From Hirsutella rhossiliensis (lineage: Eukaryota > Ascomycota > Sordariomycetes > Hypocreales > Ophiocordycipitaceae): DNA of 64,000 bases. The stretch spans positions 11,656,001-11,720,000 of the forward strand of contig NW_025408667.1 of the NCBI RefSeq assembly GCF_020360975.1. Reading direction: 5' to 3'. Below the pieces are notes generated by a model. That model ran no database searches. It saw only the letters and a program-made list of their open reading frames with translations, and was not told the origin of the DNA. The position numbers and the translations under genes were made by a program. This document shows positions 9,171-18,401 of this stretch, in pieces (the stretch's first letter is position 1; each line of letters begins with the position of its first letter).

Positions 9171-10280
9171 ATGTCCCATAAAGAGGACTCGGTCTTCCTC
9201 AACACTCCGTACGACTGGATCAACTGGCAGAGCAACTTCGAGGCGAAAGCCATCGACCGGGAGCTCTGGGAATGGATCGACGGCAAGAAGGATCTCATGA
9301 AGAGGCCCGAGAGGGTGACTCTTGACCCCGCTCCGGCTCCAACTATAACAGAAGAAAGTCCCGCTGCATCTGCCGCCACTACCTCAACGGAAACGGCATC
9401 AGCTACCGTTTTCGCTTCTACTACGAGGCCAGCCTCCGTAGCGGAGAGAGATCGCCGTCTTCGAGAGAAGCAGTTCGAATATACGATCTACCAGTCAGAC
9501 CTCCGCCTGTTCGAGCAGCAACAGGAAGGCATTCGAGACCTACGCAGCTGGGTCGCCAAGACTATATGCAAGACATACCACAGAACATGCTGCAAGGCGA
9601 ACCAGTCCATAAAGCAGTGGTACGAGCTTCTTAACATTCATGCAAAAGGGTCCGAGAAGGAGGTGAGGAGAACCCTTCACCAGAAGTACGAGAAGGCTAT
9701 TACCCCGACCGTAAAGCCGCCTCGCAACTGGACCAATTGGTCCGACATATGGATTAAAGCTATTAACGAGGGACTCGAGGGAGGACTCCCCGAGGCTCTT
9801 AACGAGGAAATCTGGCTACGAGACTTCCTTAGGGTCGTCAGACCACATTTCCCCCATTGGGTCGACACGATTACCATCACGAATCCCCAAGACCAACCTA
9901 ACTTTACAATCCACACGCTAAAGGATCTCTTCCTCGCGTACATTTACAACAATTCGGGCCCCTCTATCATTAAACGAGGAGCTTTTGGCCCGACCTTCAA
10001 CGCCCGTGGAAACCACCAGCGAGGAAGGGGTGGCAAGAGGCCCAGATCGAAGACCACAGACGACAAGGGAGAAAAATACTGTCGTTTGTGCGAACAGCCC
10101 GGCCACCGCCTTGACTTTTGCTGGGGGATCTTCCCGGATAGAGCTGCCGAGTGGTGGAAGCCCTCGGACACAATCAAGGAAAACCTCAAAGACGAGTGCA
10201 TCGCAGAAGAGGTCAGAAGAGTAAAGGGGAAGCGACAAGAGCAACGCAGAGACGGAGAGAAGCATGAGGATCAGGATTGA
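9171..10280 (+). CDS. gag: copia Gag polyprotein, ends in a TGA in frame with pol
   Basis: A 369-residue structural protein that packages the retrotransposon RNA in the cytoplasm. The N-terminus (VFLNTPYDWINWQSNFEAKA) is typical of fungal copia Gag. A Ser/Thr/Ala-rich linker covers residues 50-85. A CCHC zinc knuckle near residue 303 (CRLCEQPGHRLDFC) binds nucleic acid, and the tail is basic and acidic mixed. The start is the first ATG after a leader of 177 nt. The stop TGA at 10278-10280 is followed by CTC and the pol frame continues with no shift. Gag is therefore made alone, with any Gag-Pol needing readthrough, unless the TGA is a mutation. Confidence 0.92.
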   Translation: MSHKEDSVFLNTPYDWINWQSNFEAKAIDRELWEWIDGKKDLMKRPERVTLDPAPAPTITEESPAASAATTSTETASATVFASTTRPASVAERDRRLREKQFEYTIYQSDLRLFEQQQEGIRDLRSWVAKTICKTYHRTCCKANQSIKQWYELLNIHAKGSEKEVRRTLHQKYEKAITPTVKPPRNWTNWSDIWIKAINEGLEGGLPEALNEEIWLRDFLRVVRPHFPHWVDTITITNPQDQPNFTIHTLKDLFLAYIYNNSGPSIIKRGAFGPTFNARGNHQRGRGGKRPRSKTTDDKGEKYCRLCEQPGHRLDFCWGIFPDRAAEWWKPSDTIKENLKDECIAEEVRRVKGKRQEQRRDGEKHEDQD

Positions 10281-13200
10281 CTCGTAAGAGCGATAGGAAA
10301 GTGCTCTCTAGCTTCTTTCTTCATCGCTCGAGCAGACACAAAGGCAGTCTTTGCCGTTGATGACTACCCTCTATGCCACTCCGCCCTGCTTGACTCCGGG
10401 TCTACCATCGACATCTTTAACGAAATTTCTCGCTTTACCCGCTTTAGAAGAGCAACCCCTGGAGACTTCCTTTGGGCAGGAGAAAGCAAGGTGCCAATCC
10501 AAGGCTATGGCGACGTGGATGTGGAAGTCGAGGGCCCTAGAGGACCTCGCTTGCTACGTTTAACCGACGCCGCCTACTGTGAAAACTTTGCCTGCAACCT
10601 CATCTCCTACAAACACCTAAAAATGCAGGGCATTTGGTGGGACGAATCTCCCGGCCAGCGATCATGCCTTCGAACAGCCGATAGACGCATCCTCGCCTTC
10701 GTCCGAGAAGAGCATGGGCAATTCGTGCTGGAGCACATTCCTTACGATGTGTCAAGGAGAGCGTTCTTCACCCGACGCAACAAATTCAGGTCCATCACCA
10801 AACGCCACCCACAGACCGCGACCGCAGAGCTCTGGCATCTCCGCCTTGGGCATCCAGGTCCAAGAACCCTGGAGCACCTTGTCAACTGCTCAAGAGGCGT
10901 CCGCATCAAAGGCATCACCACCACAGGATGTGATGACTGCGGCACGGCCAAATTGAAACGACAAATTCGAAGGGAGCCACGAGAAACGCCGCCACCAGGC
11001 GAGCGTCTGGCAGTCGACTTCCACGATCTCGAGCCTGATCAACAAGACTACAATTCGATGATGTTGATCACTGACAGGGCTACAGGCTTCGCTTGGGACT
11101 ACTACCTTCAAGACCGCAGAGCAGAGACGATCAACGCCTCTTTAGGCCATGCCATTGATTACCTCCGACACCAATATGGGTTCTCCGTTAAGGTGATTGA
11201 GTGTGATAATGAGCTAACCTCCCAGAAGCCGGCAGTCACAAACTTCCTCTTGCAGAAGCTTCTTAAGGTCGAGCCCTCAGCTCCCTACACGCAAGCGCAG
11301 AACGGAGGGGCCGAGCGCTCGGGGGGTGTGATCAAAGACAAAGCCCGCGCGATGAGAGGAGAATTGCCTACTCAATTGTGGAGAGAGATCTACAGAGCCG
11401 CAGTCTACCTCAACAACCGCACGCCAAAAAGCGGCCAGAAATGGAAATCTCCCTACGAGAACGTCACAGGCAAGAAGCCTCCGCTGGAGCATCTCCGCGC
11501 GTATGGCTGCAAGGCCTTCGCGATGACTACAACCGCCCAAAAGAAAGCAGAGCGCTTGAAGAAGCTCAACCCACGAGCCTGGATAGGCTATCTAGTCGGC
11601 TATACGTCTTCGAACGTGTACAGAGTCTGGGTTCCCACAGAGAACAAGGTGATCTCGACGAGAGACGTGATGTTCGATGAAAGGCAGCTGTTTGATGGAA
11701 CATTCCAGACGCTAGCCCAAGATGTCAAAGACGCAGACCTCGGAGAGCTCGCAGAAGCCCTAAGACAAATCACCCTGCCCGAAGAAGAAGAGATTCCTTC
11801 GCTCACATCCACACAGGCCCCAGACGAGCCGCTCTTCGAGCTCAACGACGATGCCAACGACGAGCAGGTGCAAGAGCTTGAAAGAAAGCCAGCCAGCGGG
11901 AAGAGTGATGGACAATACACAACAGCATGCTTCGAGCTGCTGCCAACGCCGCCACAGACTCCCCCGGTCGCCCTGCTCGCGGCGTCGATCCAACAAGCCA
12001 GCCACGTGTGGAACAAGCCTTTATCGCGAGATCCTGGAAACGGACTCGTTGATTCAAGCACTGTGATCAGAGACATGACACAGGAGCCGCCTACTAGCAC
12101 TGCGTTCGCGCAGGAGCCGCCTTCTAGCACTGCGTTCACGCAGGAGCCGCCTTCTAGCACTGCGTTCGCGCAGGAGCCGCCCTCTCGAGGTCTTGGAAAT
12201 AGTCTCGAAGAGGTATGGACCGTGGCGTTAGCCCGGGAACCGCCCTGGACCGAGGCTTCGGCCCGGGAACCGCTTGGCACTGCTATCACGCAGGAGTCGC
12301 CTTCGCGAGACCCTGAAAATGGGCTCGACGATTCAAGCACTGCGTTCACGCAGGAGCCGCCTTCAAGCACTGTGATCAGAGACCTGACACAGGAGCCGCA
12401 AAACGCCGCGTTTGGAATCCCCACCAGACACCGTGTGCCCTCACAAGGCCTCGGAACACAAACCGCCTCCCAGGCAACTCCTACGAGAGCAGCTCCCATG
12501 AGAGAGCCCTGGGCTTCCGCCTTTATGGCAGGAACAATCGCAAGCCCGATGCTGAAAAGCTCAGGCAACAAGCCGCGAGATCGAGCCTGGCTCCAAAGAA
12601 TGACCTTCAAGAAGCAACTCAACCGCAAAGACCTGCCGCCACCTCCAAAGGCGCATCACAACTTGAGAGACCACACGTTCCGTTGGCTATTCGAGGAAGC
12701 AGAGAGGGACCACCTGGCGAGTCATAAGCAAATGAACTCATGGGCAGAAATGTCCTTTGGCAATGTGCCCCAGGGTGCCCAAGTGCTGGACTGCATGTGG
12801 GTTTACATCTACAAGTTCGATAAGCACGGTAGGCTCCTCAAATGCAAAGCAAGACTCGTGGTACGAGGTGATCAACAGCTCCGAAATGGGCAAGACACCT
12901 ACGCAGCCACCCTCGCTGGAAGAAGCTTCAGAACGCTGATGACAATCGCGGCACGCTTCGACCTCGAGCTGATTCAATACGACGCGGTCAACGCGTTCGT
13001 CAATGCTAAACTTGATGACCAGGTGTTCATGAAAATGCCACCGGGGCATAAGAAGCGCGGCATCGTCCTGCAACTACAAAAAGCTCTCTACGGGTTAAGA
13101 AAGTCTCCTCTACTGTGGCACCGCGAGTTAACAAGCACACTCACGAAACTTGGCTTCAGGCGGGTCCCACACGAGCCTTGCTGCCTTACCCTCAACGGCA

Positions 13201-14309
13201 TCTTTGTCTTTTTCTACGTGGATGACATCGTATTTGCCTTCCAGAAGGAAAACACCTCTAGGGCGCAAGCCCTAGCCGCACAGCTAGAAACAAGATACAA
13301 GCTGACAGGTGGCAACGAGCTGCAATGGTTCCTTGGCATTGAAATTATCCGAGACCGGAAAAAGGGACTCATTTGGCTGTCTCAAGCTTCCTACATCGAG
13401 AAGATCGCCCACCTTGCGACTAGCAGGCGAGTATTCAAGACCCCAATGGGCCCAGAGGAGCTCCTCAAATACAACAAGATCGCCACCTACGCTGAGATCA
13501 ACAGCTACCTGGTGAAGGTGGGATCCGTGCTATACTCAGCCGTCATCACGCGGCCAGACATTGCGTTTATAGCTTCAAAGCTCGCTCAATTCAACGTCAA
13601 CCCTGGCCCGCTCCACCACAGAGCAGCAGATCGAGCCATCATGTACCTGCTAGAGACCAAGAACCTGGCTCTTTGCCTGGGGGGTGGCAACGACTTCGAG
13701 GTGGCGAGTGATGCTTCCTTTGCTGACAATACCGCAGACCGCAAAAGTTCTCAAGCCTATGCGATGAAGCTCTTTGGAGGCCTCATCGGATGGCGAGCGA
13801 ACAAGCAAGACACTGTCACCACTTCCACCACGGAAGCCGAGCTTCTTGCTCTGTCACAAGCCGCAAAAGAGTCGATCTACGTGAGCCGGCTTATCGAAGA
13901 GCTCCAGGTCTCCCTCGACGCCTCGAGCATACAAATCCAGTGTGACAACGTCCAGACCATACGCCTCGTCACCGCCGAGATCGCCGCGCTACAAACACGC
14001 CTTCGTCACGTCGACATTCATAACCATTGGCTTCGCCAAGAGGTGTCGAACGGCACGATCGACGTACTATACACACCGAGCGCAGAGCTGATGGCGGATG
14101 GCCTCACCAAGGCGCTTCAAGGCGACAGATTCGACGCATTTGTGGTCCAAATCGGTCTAGAGGACATCACCGAGCAATTCAAAGCGCGAGTCCTACCCGA
14201 AGCCGACGAAGCCGAGCTCCAAGAGCAACTACACGCACGATGGGATGAGGATGACGCAGAACAAGAGGCGAAATCAACCCAAATTCGGGCTGAAGAGCCC
14301 TCGATTTGA
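10281..14309 (+). CDS. pol: copia Pol polyprotein (PR-IN-RT-RNase H), same frame as Gag after TGA
   Basis: 1342 codons open without interruption. Retropepsin: LLDSGST at 10386-10406. Integrase zinc finger: HLRLGHPG...CDDCG, 10834-10950. Integrase core: LAVDFHDLE (Asp near 11016), IECDNELT (Asp near 11203) and NGGAERSGG (Glu near 11310). A spacer of imperfect QEPPSSTAF repeats spans about 12080-12400. Reverse transcriptase: LVVRGDQQ, DAVNAFVNAKLD, LYGLRKSPLLWH and the YVDD active site at 13215-13226. RNase H: SDASFADN and TEAELLALSQAAKE near 13700-13870. No pol-initiating ATG fits before the protease (the first in-frame ATG, at 10623, lies beyond it), which supports translation as a Gag extension. 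Confidence 0.95.
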   Translation, partial: LVRAIGKCSLASFFIARADTKAVFAVDDYPLCHSALLDSGSTIDIFNEISRFTRFRRATPGDFLWAGESKVPIQGYGDVDVEVEGPRGPRLLRLTDAAYCENFACNLISYKHLKMQGIWWDESPGQRSCLRTADRRILAFVREEHGQFVLEHIPYDVSRRAFFTRRNKFRSITKRHPQTATAELWHLRLGHPGPRTLEHLVNCSRGVRIKGITTTGCDDCGTAKLKRQIRREPRETPPPGERLAVDFHDLEPDQQDYNSMMLITDRATGFAWDYYLQDRRAETINASLGHAIDYLRHQYGFSVKVIECDNELTSQKPAVTNFLLQKLLKVEPSAPYTQAQNGGAERSGGVIKDKARAMRGELPTQLWREIYRAAVYLNNRTPKSGQKWKSPYENVTGKKPPLEHLRAYGCKAFAMTTTAQKKAERLKKLNPRAWIGYLVGYTSSNVYRVWVPTENKVISTRDVMFDERQLFDGTFQTLAQDVKDADLGELAEALRQITLPEEEEIPSLTSTQAPDEPLFELNDDANDEQVQELERKPASGKSDGQYTTACFELLPTPPQTPPVALLAASIQQASHVWNKPLSRDPGNGLVDSSTVIRDMTQEPPTSTAFAQEPPSSTAFTQEPPSSTAFAQEPPSRGLGNSLEEVWTVALAREPPWTEASAREPLGTAITQESPSRDPENGLDDSSTAFTQEPPSSTVIRDLTQEPQNAAFGIPTRHRVPSQGLGTQTASQATPTRAAPMREPWASAFMAGTIASPMLKSSGNKPRDRAWLQRMTFKKQLNRKDLPPPPKAHHNLRDHTFRWLFEEAERDHLASHKQMNSWAEMSFGNVPQGAQVLDCMWVYIYKFDKHGRLLKCKARLVVRGDQQLRNGQDTYAATLAGRSFRTLMTIAARFDLELIQYDAVNAFVNAKLDDQVFMKMPPGHKKRGIVLQLQKALYGLRKSPLLWHRELTSTLTKLGFRRVPHEPCCLTLNGIFVFFYVDDIVFAFQKENTSRAQALAAQLETRYKLTGGNELQWFLGIEIIRDRKKGLIWLSQASYIEKIAHLATSRRVFKTPMGPEELLKYNKIATYAEINSYLVKVGSVLYSAVITRPDIAFIASKLAQFNVNPGPLHHRAADRAIMYLLETKNLALCLGGGNDFEVASDASFADNTADRKSSQAYAMKLFGGLIGWRANKQDTVTTSTTEAELLALSQAAKESIYVSRLIEELQVSLDASSIQIQCDNVQTIRLVTAEIAALQTRLRHVDIHNHWLRQEVSNGTIDVLYTPSAELMADGLTKALQGDRFDAFVVQIGLEDITEQFKARVLPEADEAELQEQLHARWDEDDAEQEAKSTQIRAEEPSI
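12080..12400 (+). repeat. In-frame QEPPSSTAF-type repeats in copia Pol
   Basis: A unit of about 39 bp (CAGGAGCCGCCTTCTAGCAC...) recurs several times between integrase and reverse transcriptase, with larger echoes of DPGNGL(V/D)DSST. The unit length is a multiple of three, so the frame is kept. Confidence 0.75.
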
Positions 14310-14486
14310 ACCTCAACACCAGACGCACCCGCTACAGTCGCTGCACCACCGCGAGCTGTTGAGCTGGACCCGACCGGAATATCTGACTGTTCCGCCCCGA
14401 TTGTTGAAACTTTGGCAAAGACCCCGTATTTAAGCTATTTGAGCCCGTTGAAGGAATTGGGCCAGCTTCCCTCGCGTTGCGAGCTT

Positions 14487-14499
14487 AGCTGGGGGGGTG
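14487..14499 (+). promoter_or_regulatory. Polypurine-like tract before the copia 3' LTR
   Basis: A run of G residues (GGGGGGGTG) ends directly before TGTCAG of the 3' LTR, in the position of a plus-strand primer. Confidence 0.5.
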
Positions 14500-14757
14500 T
14501 GTCAGAACAACGGGAGCAGGGGTCACGTGCGATAGGGAGATAAGAAGATGACTCATTGCAAAAGAGCCTGAGAGACCCCAAAAAGGGGCCCCGGGGGCGC
14601 CCCTGAGTGGGACACACATATATACACACACACACACACACGCAATACACACATCTCTACAAGCCTAAGAGGCCGGCCTTCCCTAATACGATTGATCCAC
14701 TGCATCACAGTCGTGCCTTTCCTATTTTGGGATCACCTAGAACCTCTGGTTCTGACA
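14500..14757 (+). repeat. 3' LTR of the copia element
   Basis: 258 bp, TGTCAGAAC...TTCTGACA. By eye it is identical to the 5' LTR once the nested solo LTR is removed, and ATAAC follows at 14758-14762. Confidence 0.95.
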
Positions 14758-14762
14758 ATAAC

Positions 14763-15450
14763 CTACGACGATATATATACCGGAGAGATGCCTTTAGATA
14801 TCAGACACCTTAAGCGCGAGACTTGCGAGTTTCTAAAAGCTAGTGCTGACCACGGAGGCGTCTAAAAAGAAAAAAATATGCCATTAGGCGCAGAATAAAG
14901 TATATAGGGTAGTTTGGTTTAAGCCTTAATTAACCAGCATCTTAAGCCACTCGTTACGGGAAATTTTCTTAAAAGAATCGCTTTTGCTTTTAAGCGGTCG
15001 CGACCAATATGTCACAACATATGCACGAAACAGACGCGTATCTATAATCTAGGTCTTAGAACTTTAAATCCTAGAGATGAAGTCTCCATCGTGACCAGAT
15101 CCGCGACATAATTCGTTCGTGTACAGGCTGGCAAACCACTCAATCCTGGCAACCGGTTGCTTAATTCAGTTGAGCAACTGGCAACTCAATCAACGCAATC
15201 CTTCGTCGGCTGATTAAGCCGGCAATTCAATTCGATCTCGCGTTGATTGACGGAATTGCTGTTGACGGTGAAAAAATGTGTAGGGTAGTTGACCAGTGTG
15301 GATTATGAAATCACTCAAGCCAAAGCATCAGCAGCTCAGGGGCAGATTGACAATTGGGCCAATCATCCATTGTGACAAGGGTCCCTTGCTGTTATGAATT
15401 CGGCGCGCTCGTGTCTGACTACGCGTTCATGACAAAGGGGGAAAGTGACT
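14763..15450. other. AT-rich spacer, nothing coding recognised
   Basis: Short palindromic words (ATATATAT; repeats of TCAATTCAGTTGAGCAACT-like motifs around 15150-15240) but no ORF support. It may include the 5' non-coding part of the hAT fragment that follows. Confidence 0.35.
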
Positions 15451-15513
15451 CAATCATGGTGCCAGAATCGGGATGTTTGTAACGCCTCTCATATCATCCC
15501 ACTCTTCTCTTAG

Positions 15514-15864
15514 ATGGGCGACTCTCTCGATTCTTTGCCTTCTGCAGGCCCTCAAGGCAGTCGAGAATGGGAAATATTTCCATGGCAGCACTTTTGCGGC
15601 TATACCATATCCCAACGCGCCGGCAAGCTCAAGTCGTGGATTTGGCGCTTTGGGTTTGACATTGAGCATCAAGACAATGGGGACAATAGGCTGTGGGTAT
15701 GCGGGACCTGTTTGGTCAAGAAATCGCCCCAAGGACCCCCAAGCTTTGCAGCGAAGGGAACGACAAATATCGAGCGCCATCTGCACGATGCGCATCGTAT
15801 TTCTGGGCCGTTGGGAAAACGGTCTCGCGAAGATGAGAGCAAAAGTGGGCATAGAAGTGGATAA
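15514..15864 (+). pseudogene. BED-type zinc finger fragment of a hAT (Restless-like) transposase
   Basis: The 116-residue frame starts at an ATG. Residues 43-96 read WIWRFGFDIEH, LWVCGTCLVKK and FAAKGTTNIERHLHDAHRI, that is W, C-x2-C and H-x4-H spaced as in the BED DNA-binding finger at the N-terminus of fungal hAT transposases. The protein then turns into a short charged tail and stops. The long catalytic domain and the C-terminal dimerisation domain are not found in the next kilobase. This is a truncated piece, not an active element. Confidence 0.65.
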
Positions 15865-15869
15865 AGGGA

Positions 15870-17255
15870 CTTTTCGAAGGTCGAGTATCATATGATCAGA
15901 TGGTATGCGAGAATGCATGTGTTGATTGCTCTGCCCCCGGTTGCCCTTTTCCCGTCCAAACAGCCCCTTTGTATCCCTCCAAGCTTCTCCCAAGTTGATA
16001 TCCCGTTTTCAGGTATAGTATACATTCTATCAGAAAGAGGGCACTTCTTGCCACTTACTGAAGGCCACGTAAGTCATCTACGTCAGCAACATCAGCTCCA
16101 TCTCCCCGATCAAATAGTTCTTCTAGCTATTAGATAGATAGTTCAGTCTCTCGAGGTCCCCGAGCCAGTAATAGTTATGCCGGACTCCTCAAAAGGTCCC
16201 CGTTCGAATAGGAGATCCTCCGGACCCCTCAGTGGTCTAGGAAGAAGAAAGAACAGTCTGCAGACTTCCCTTCTTACCTGGTTTCAAGCTGTATTACCTA
16301 GAGAGACCTAGAGACCTCAACTCGTTCGGACCTTCTTCTCGACAATAATCATCTGAGGGAGGGAGAGGAAGATTACGCGGCTGAATGGGAATTTCGCGTG
16401 CAACGTTCACACAGACCAGAGCGCCCTGTAAAAATATTTAACTCCCGAAAAGTAGAAATCAGTCAATTCTCTATCTGCTCCAGGTAACGGCTTGCGAGTA
16501 TATTCAAAGTTCGCTGGAATTGGTGTAAGTGAAATGGTAGACTTTTGGTGGAGCTTTTTTCAATTACGCTACCGAAAGAGGGGTGTTACCGAAAGAGGGG
16601 TGGGGGATGGTACCTTTGTTGCCTTTGACCATGCTGAGAGTTGGACTGGCAAGGTGGCGTTGGAGAGTGTGACAACGGAAGCCGATGGAGGAGCAACTTT
16701 TCTTAGGCGACCTATCACCAGACCTGCAAGGCCGTGCCCATGTACCTATGTATGTACATGTCTGCGGCTCTAGCCTAAGGATGAAAGGCGGCACGATGCA
16801 GAAGGTACGGCCAAACGCGCGATCGAGGCGCACATATATATAAGACATTGCCAATATTCTGCTTGTTACCGTTCTTAGCCACCTTATGAGTATACGACTT
16901 TTCTACCTCATTACGGAACTGCGCGTCCGTCAGGCTGTCGAGGGCCCAGATCGAGGCAGATTCCGCGCCACATGGAGCCGGCGCCGCGGTTCTCGCCCGC
17001 CGGCAGCAGCCGCACGTGCTGGCCTTCGCGGTTAATGCCGGCCTTGACGCGGGCTGGGTGGTCGAGGCCCAGGAGGCCATCGGGCGGCCACTCGTCGTCT
17101 TCTTGGGCGGGTTCGTCTCGGGACTAGTGGGCCGCACTCGGTTCCTTGCTGCGGCGGCGGCGGCATCGGGGGCAGTCCCGGGCTTAGACACATGTTGTAG
17201 CCCGCGAGCATATCGCGGCTTATGTGGCATTTCCGGATTGAGAAGCTTCAGCTCT
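15870..17255. other. Spacer with unidentified frames
   Basis: 16850-17230 on the minus strand encodes a readable stretch (SIWALDSLTDAQFRNEVEKS then THKVAKNG) at the C-terminal side of an otherwise Ala/Pro-rich frame. I cannot place it. Plus-strand frames over 15890-16140 and 16490-16770 show no motif. Confidence 0.3.
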
Positions 17256-17259
17256 TGCC

Positions 17260-17616
17260 TAGGATGACGGTTTGTCTCCTTCTTTTGTTTCCTGGCTTCC
17301 GTTACCGTTCGTTTTCTTTCTATTTCCGCCTCTCTTTGTCTCCTCTTCTCTAGAACGAGAGCTTTTGCTCCGCAGCATTCTGCTACCGCTGAACCTTTTG
17401 TGTCTCCTTCTTAATAGCCTCCTCTTTAGGTTAGATGCCTTTCACTGCCATTTTTAGGCGAACTTGAGCCACTTTTGCGGTGCTAAATGCCTTGTCTACG
17501 CCAGGATCTGTTCGGTCGAAGAGATCACGTTTTGGAGCCTTACCGCACTGCCTGCGGTTGTAAGCCCGCCTCCAGAGTCCAGACTGACACTCCTGGGACA
17601 AGACCATTGGTTCCAA
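17260..17616 (-). pseudogene. Possible coiled-coil tail of a DNA-transposon transposase
   Basis: The minus frame reads DLFDRTDPGVDKAFSTAKVAQ then LKMAVKGI, and after stops a Lys/Glu/Gln-rich series. The DPGVDKAFS plus coiled-coil pattern resembles C-terminal tails of fungal pogo-type transposases. There are several stops, and no catalytic motif lies nearby. The assignment is tentative. Confidence 0.25.
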
Positions 17617-18248
17617 AAGCTGGCAATAACGGACAAAGTTCTGGAATTTTCATGGTCCTGTGGCCTGATAAATGGCCTGATTAAATGGCCTGGGTAATAA
17701 GTTTGCGACGCCATCAAGGCACACAGGTCCCTACACCTCAAAGGCAACGTCCTGCACCGAGACGTGTCCGAGAACAACATTATCATAACCGACCGCAAAA
17801 CGACTGGCCACATGGGCATGCTGATCGACTTGGACCTTGCCAAGGAGCTGGGCAGCGGGCGCAGCGGGGCGCGCTGTCGCACTGGCACGATGGAGTTCAT
17901 GGCAATTGAGGTTCTGCAAGGGATCTCTCACATTTACCGGCACGGTCTAGAGTCGTTCTTCTATGTGCTCCTCTGGCTGTGTGGTCGTCGAGGTTGGGAA
18001 TTACTGCGCAACCAGAAGGAGCAGCCTACGCCAAGTCTGTTGACTAAGTGGTACACTGGCAGCTATCGAGAGATTGCGAGCGCCAAACGAGGGCATATGC
18101 ACGTTGATGGATTTGAGGACATCTTGGAGGAATTTCCGCAACCGGAGTTCGACTGTGTCAAGCCTCTTTGCAAAGACTTGCGGGGGATCTTGTTCCCTTA
18201 CAGGGACGGGCTCTTGGTCGGGACACCGAAGGATCCTGAGATTCTCTA

Positions 18249-18292
18249 AGTCCCTGCACATAGAAATGGGCACCCCCCTGTTTTGGGCACCC
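18249..18292 (+). repeat. pogo-2 left terminal inverted repeat
   Basis: 44 bp, identical to the complement of 20053-20096. It contains two GGGCACC blocks flanking a CCCCCTGTTTT core. Confidence 0.95.
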
Positions 18293-18401
18293 AAGATGGG
18301 TGCCCAACCTAAACGGCTGCGTCAACTTCAACAGCAAATTTCACCGCGGAAACGCATCCAATCTGCTAAAAATTGACGCATGTGTCTTCAAGCCACTACT
18401 G

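Larger units (their letters stand above)
8451..14757 (+). mobile_element. Full-length Ty1/copia LTR retrotransposon
   Basis: A complete element with 258-bp LTRs that look identical by eye once the nested solo LTR is removed. It is flanked by a 5-bp duplication ATAAC (8446-8450 and 14758-14762). Gag and pol occupy one frame separated only by a TGA. Order is gag, protease, integrase, reverse transcriptase, RNase H, which defines Ty1/copia. The identical LTRs and open frames point to recent insertion. Confidence 0.95.

Noticed and set aside
11600..12628. Minus-strand 342-codon frame inside copia pol
   Set aside because: It is an antisense shadow of the Pol repeat region.
15454..15993. Minus-strand 179-codon frame over the BED finger
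   Set aside because: The plus strand carries the recognisable C-x2-C...H-x4-H finger. The antisense frame has no motif.
16140..16420. tRNA-like element around GTTCGAATAGGAG
   Set aside because: The T-loop-like word lacks a matching acceptor stem and anticodon arm.
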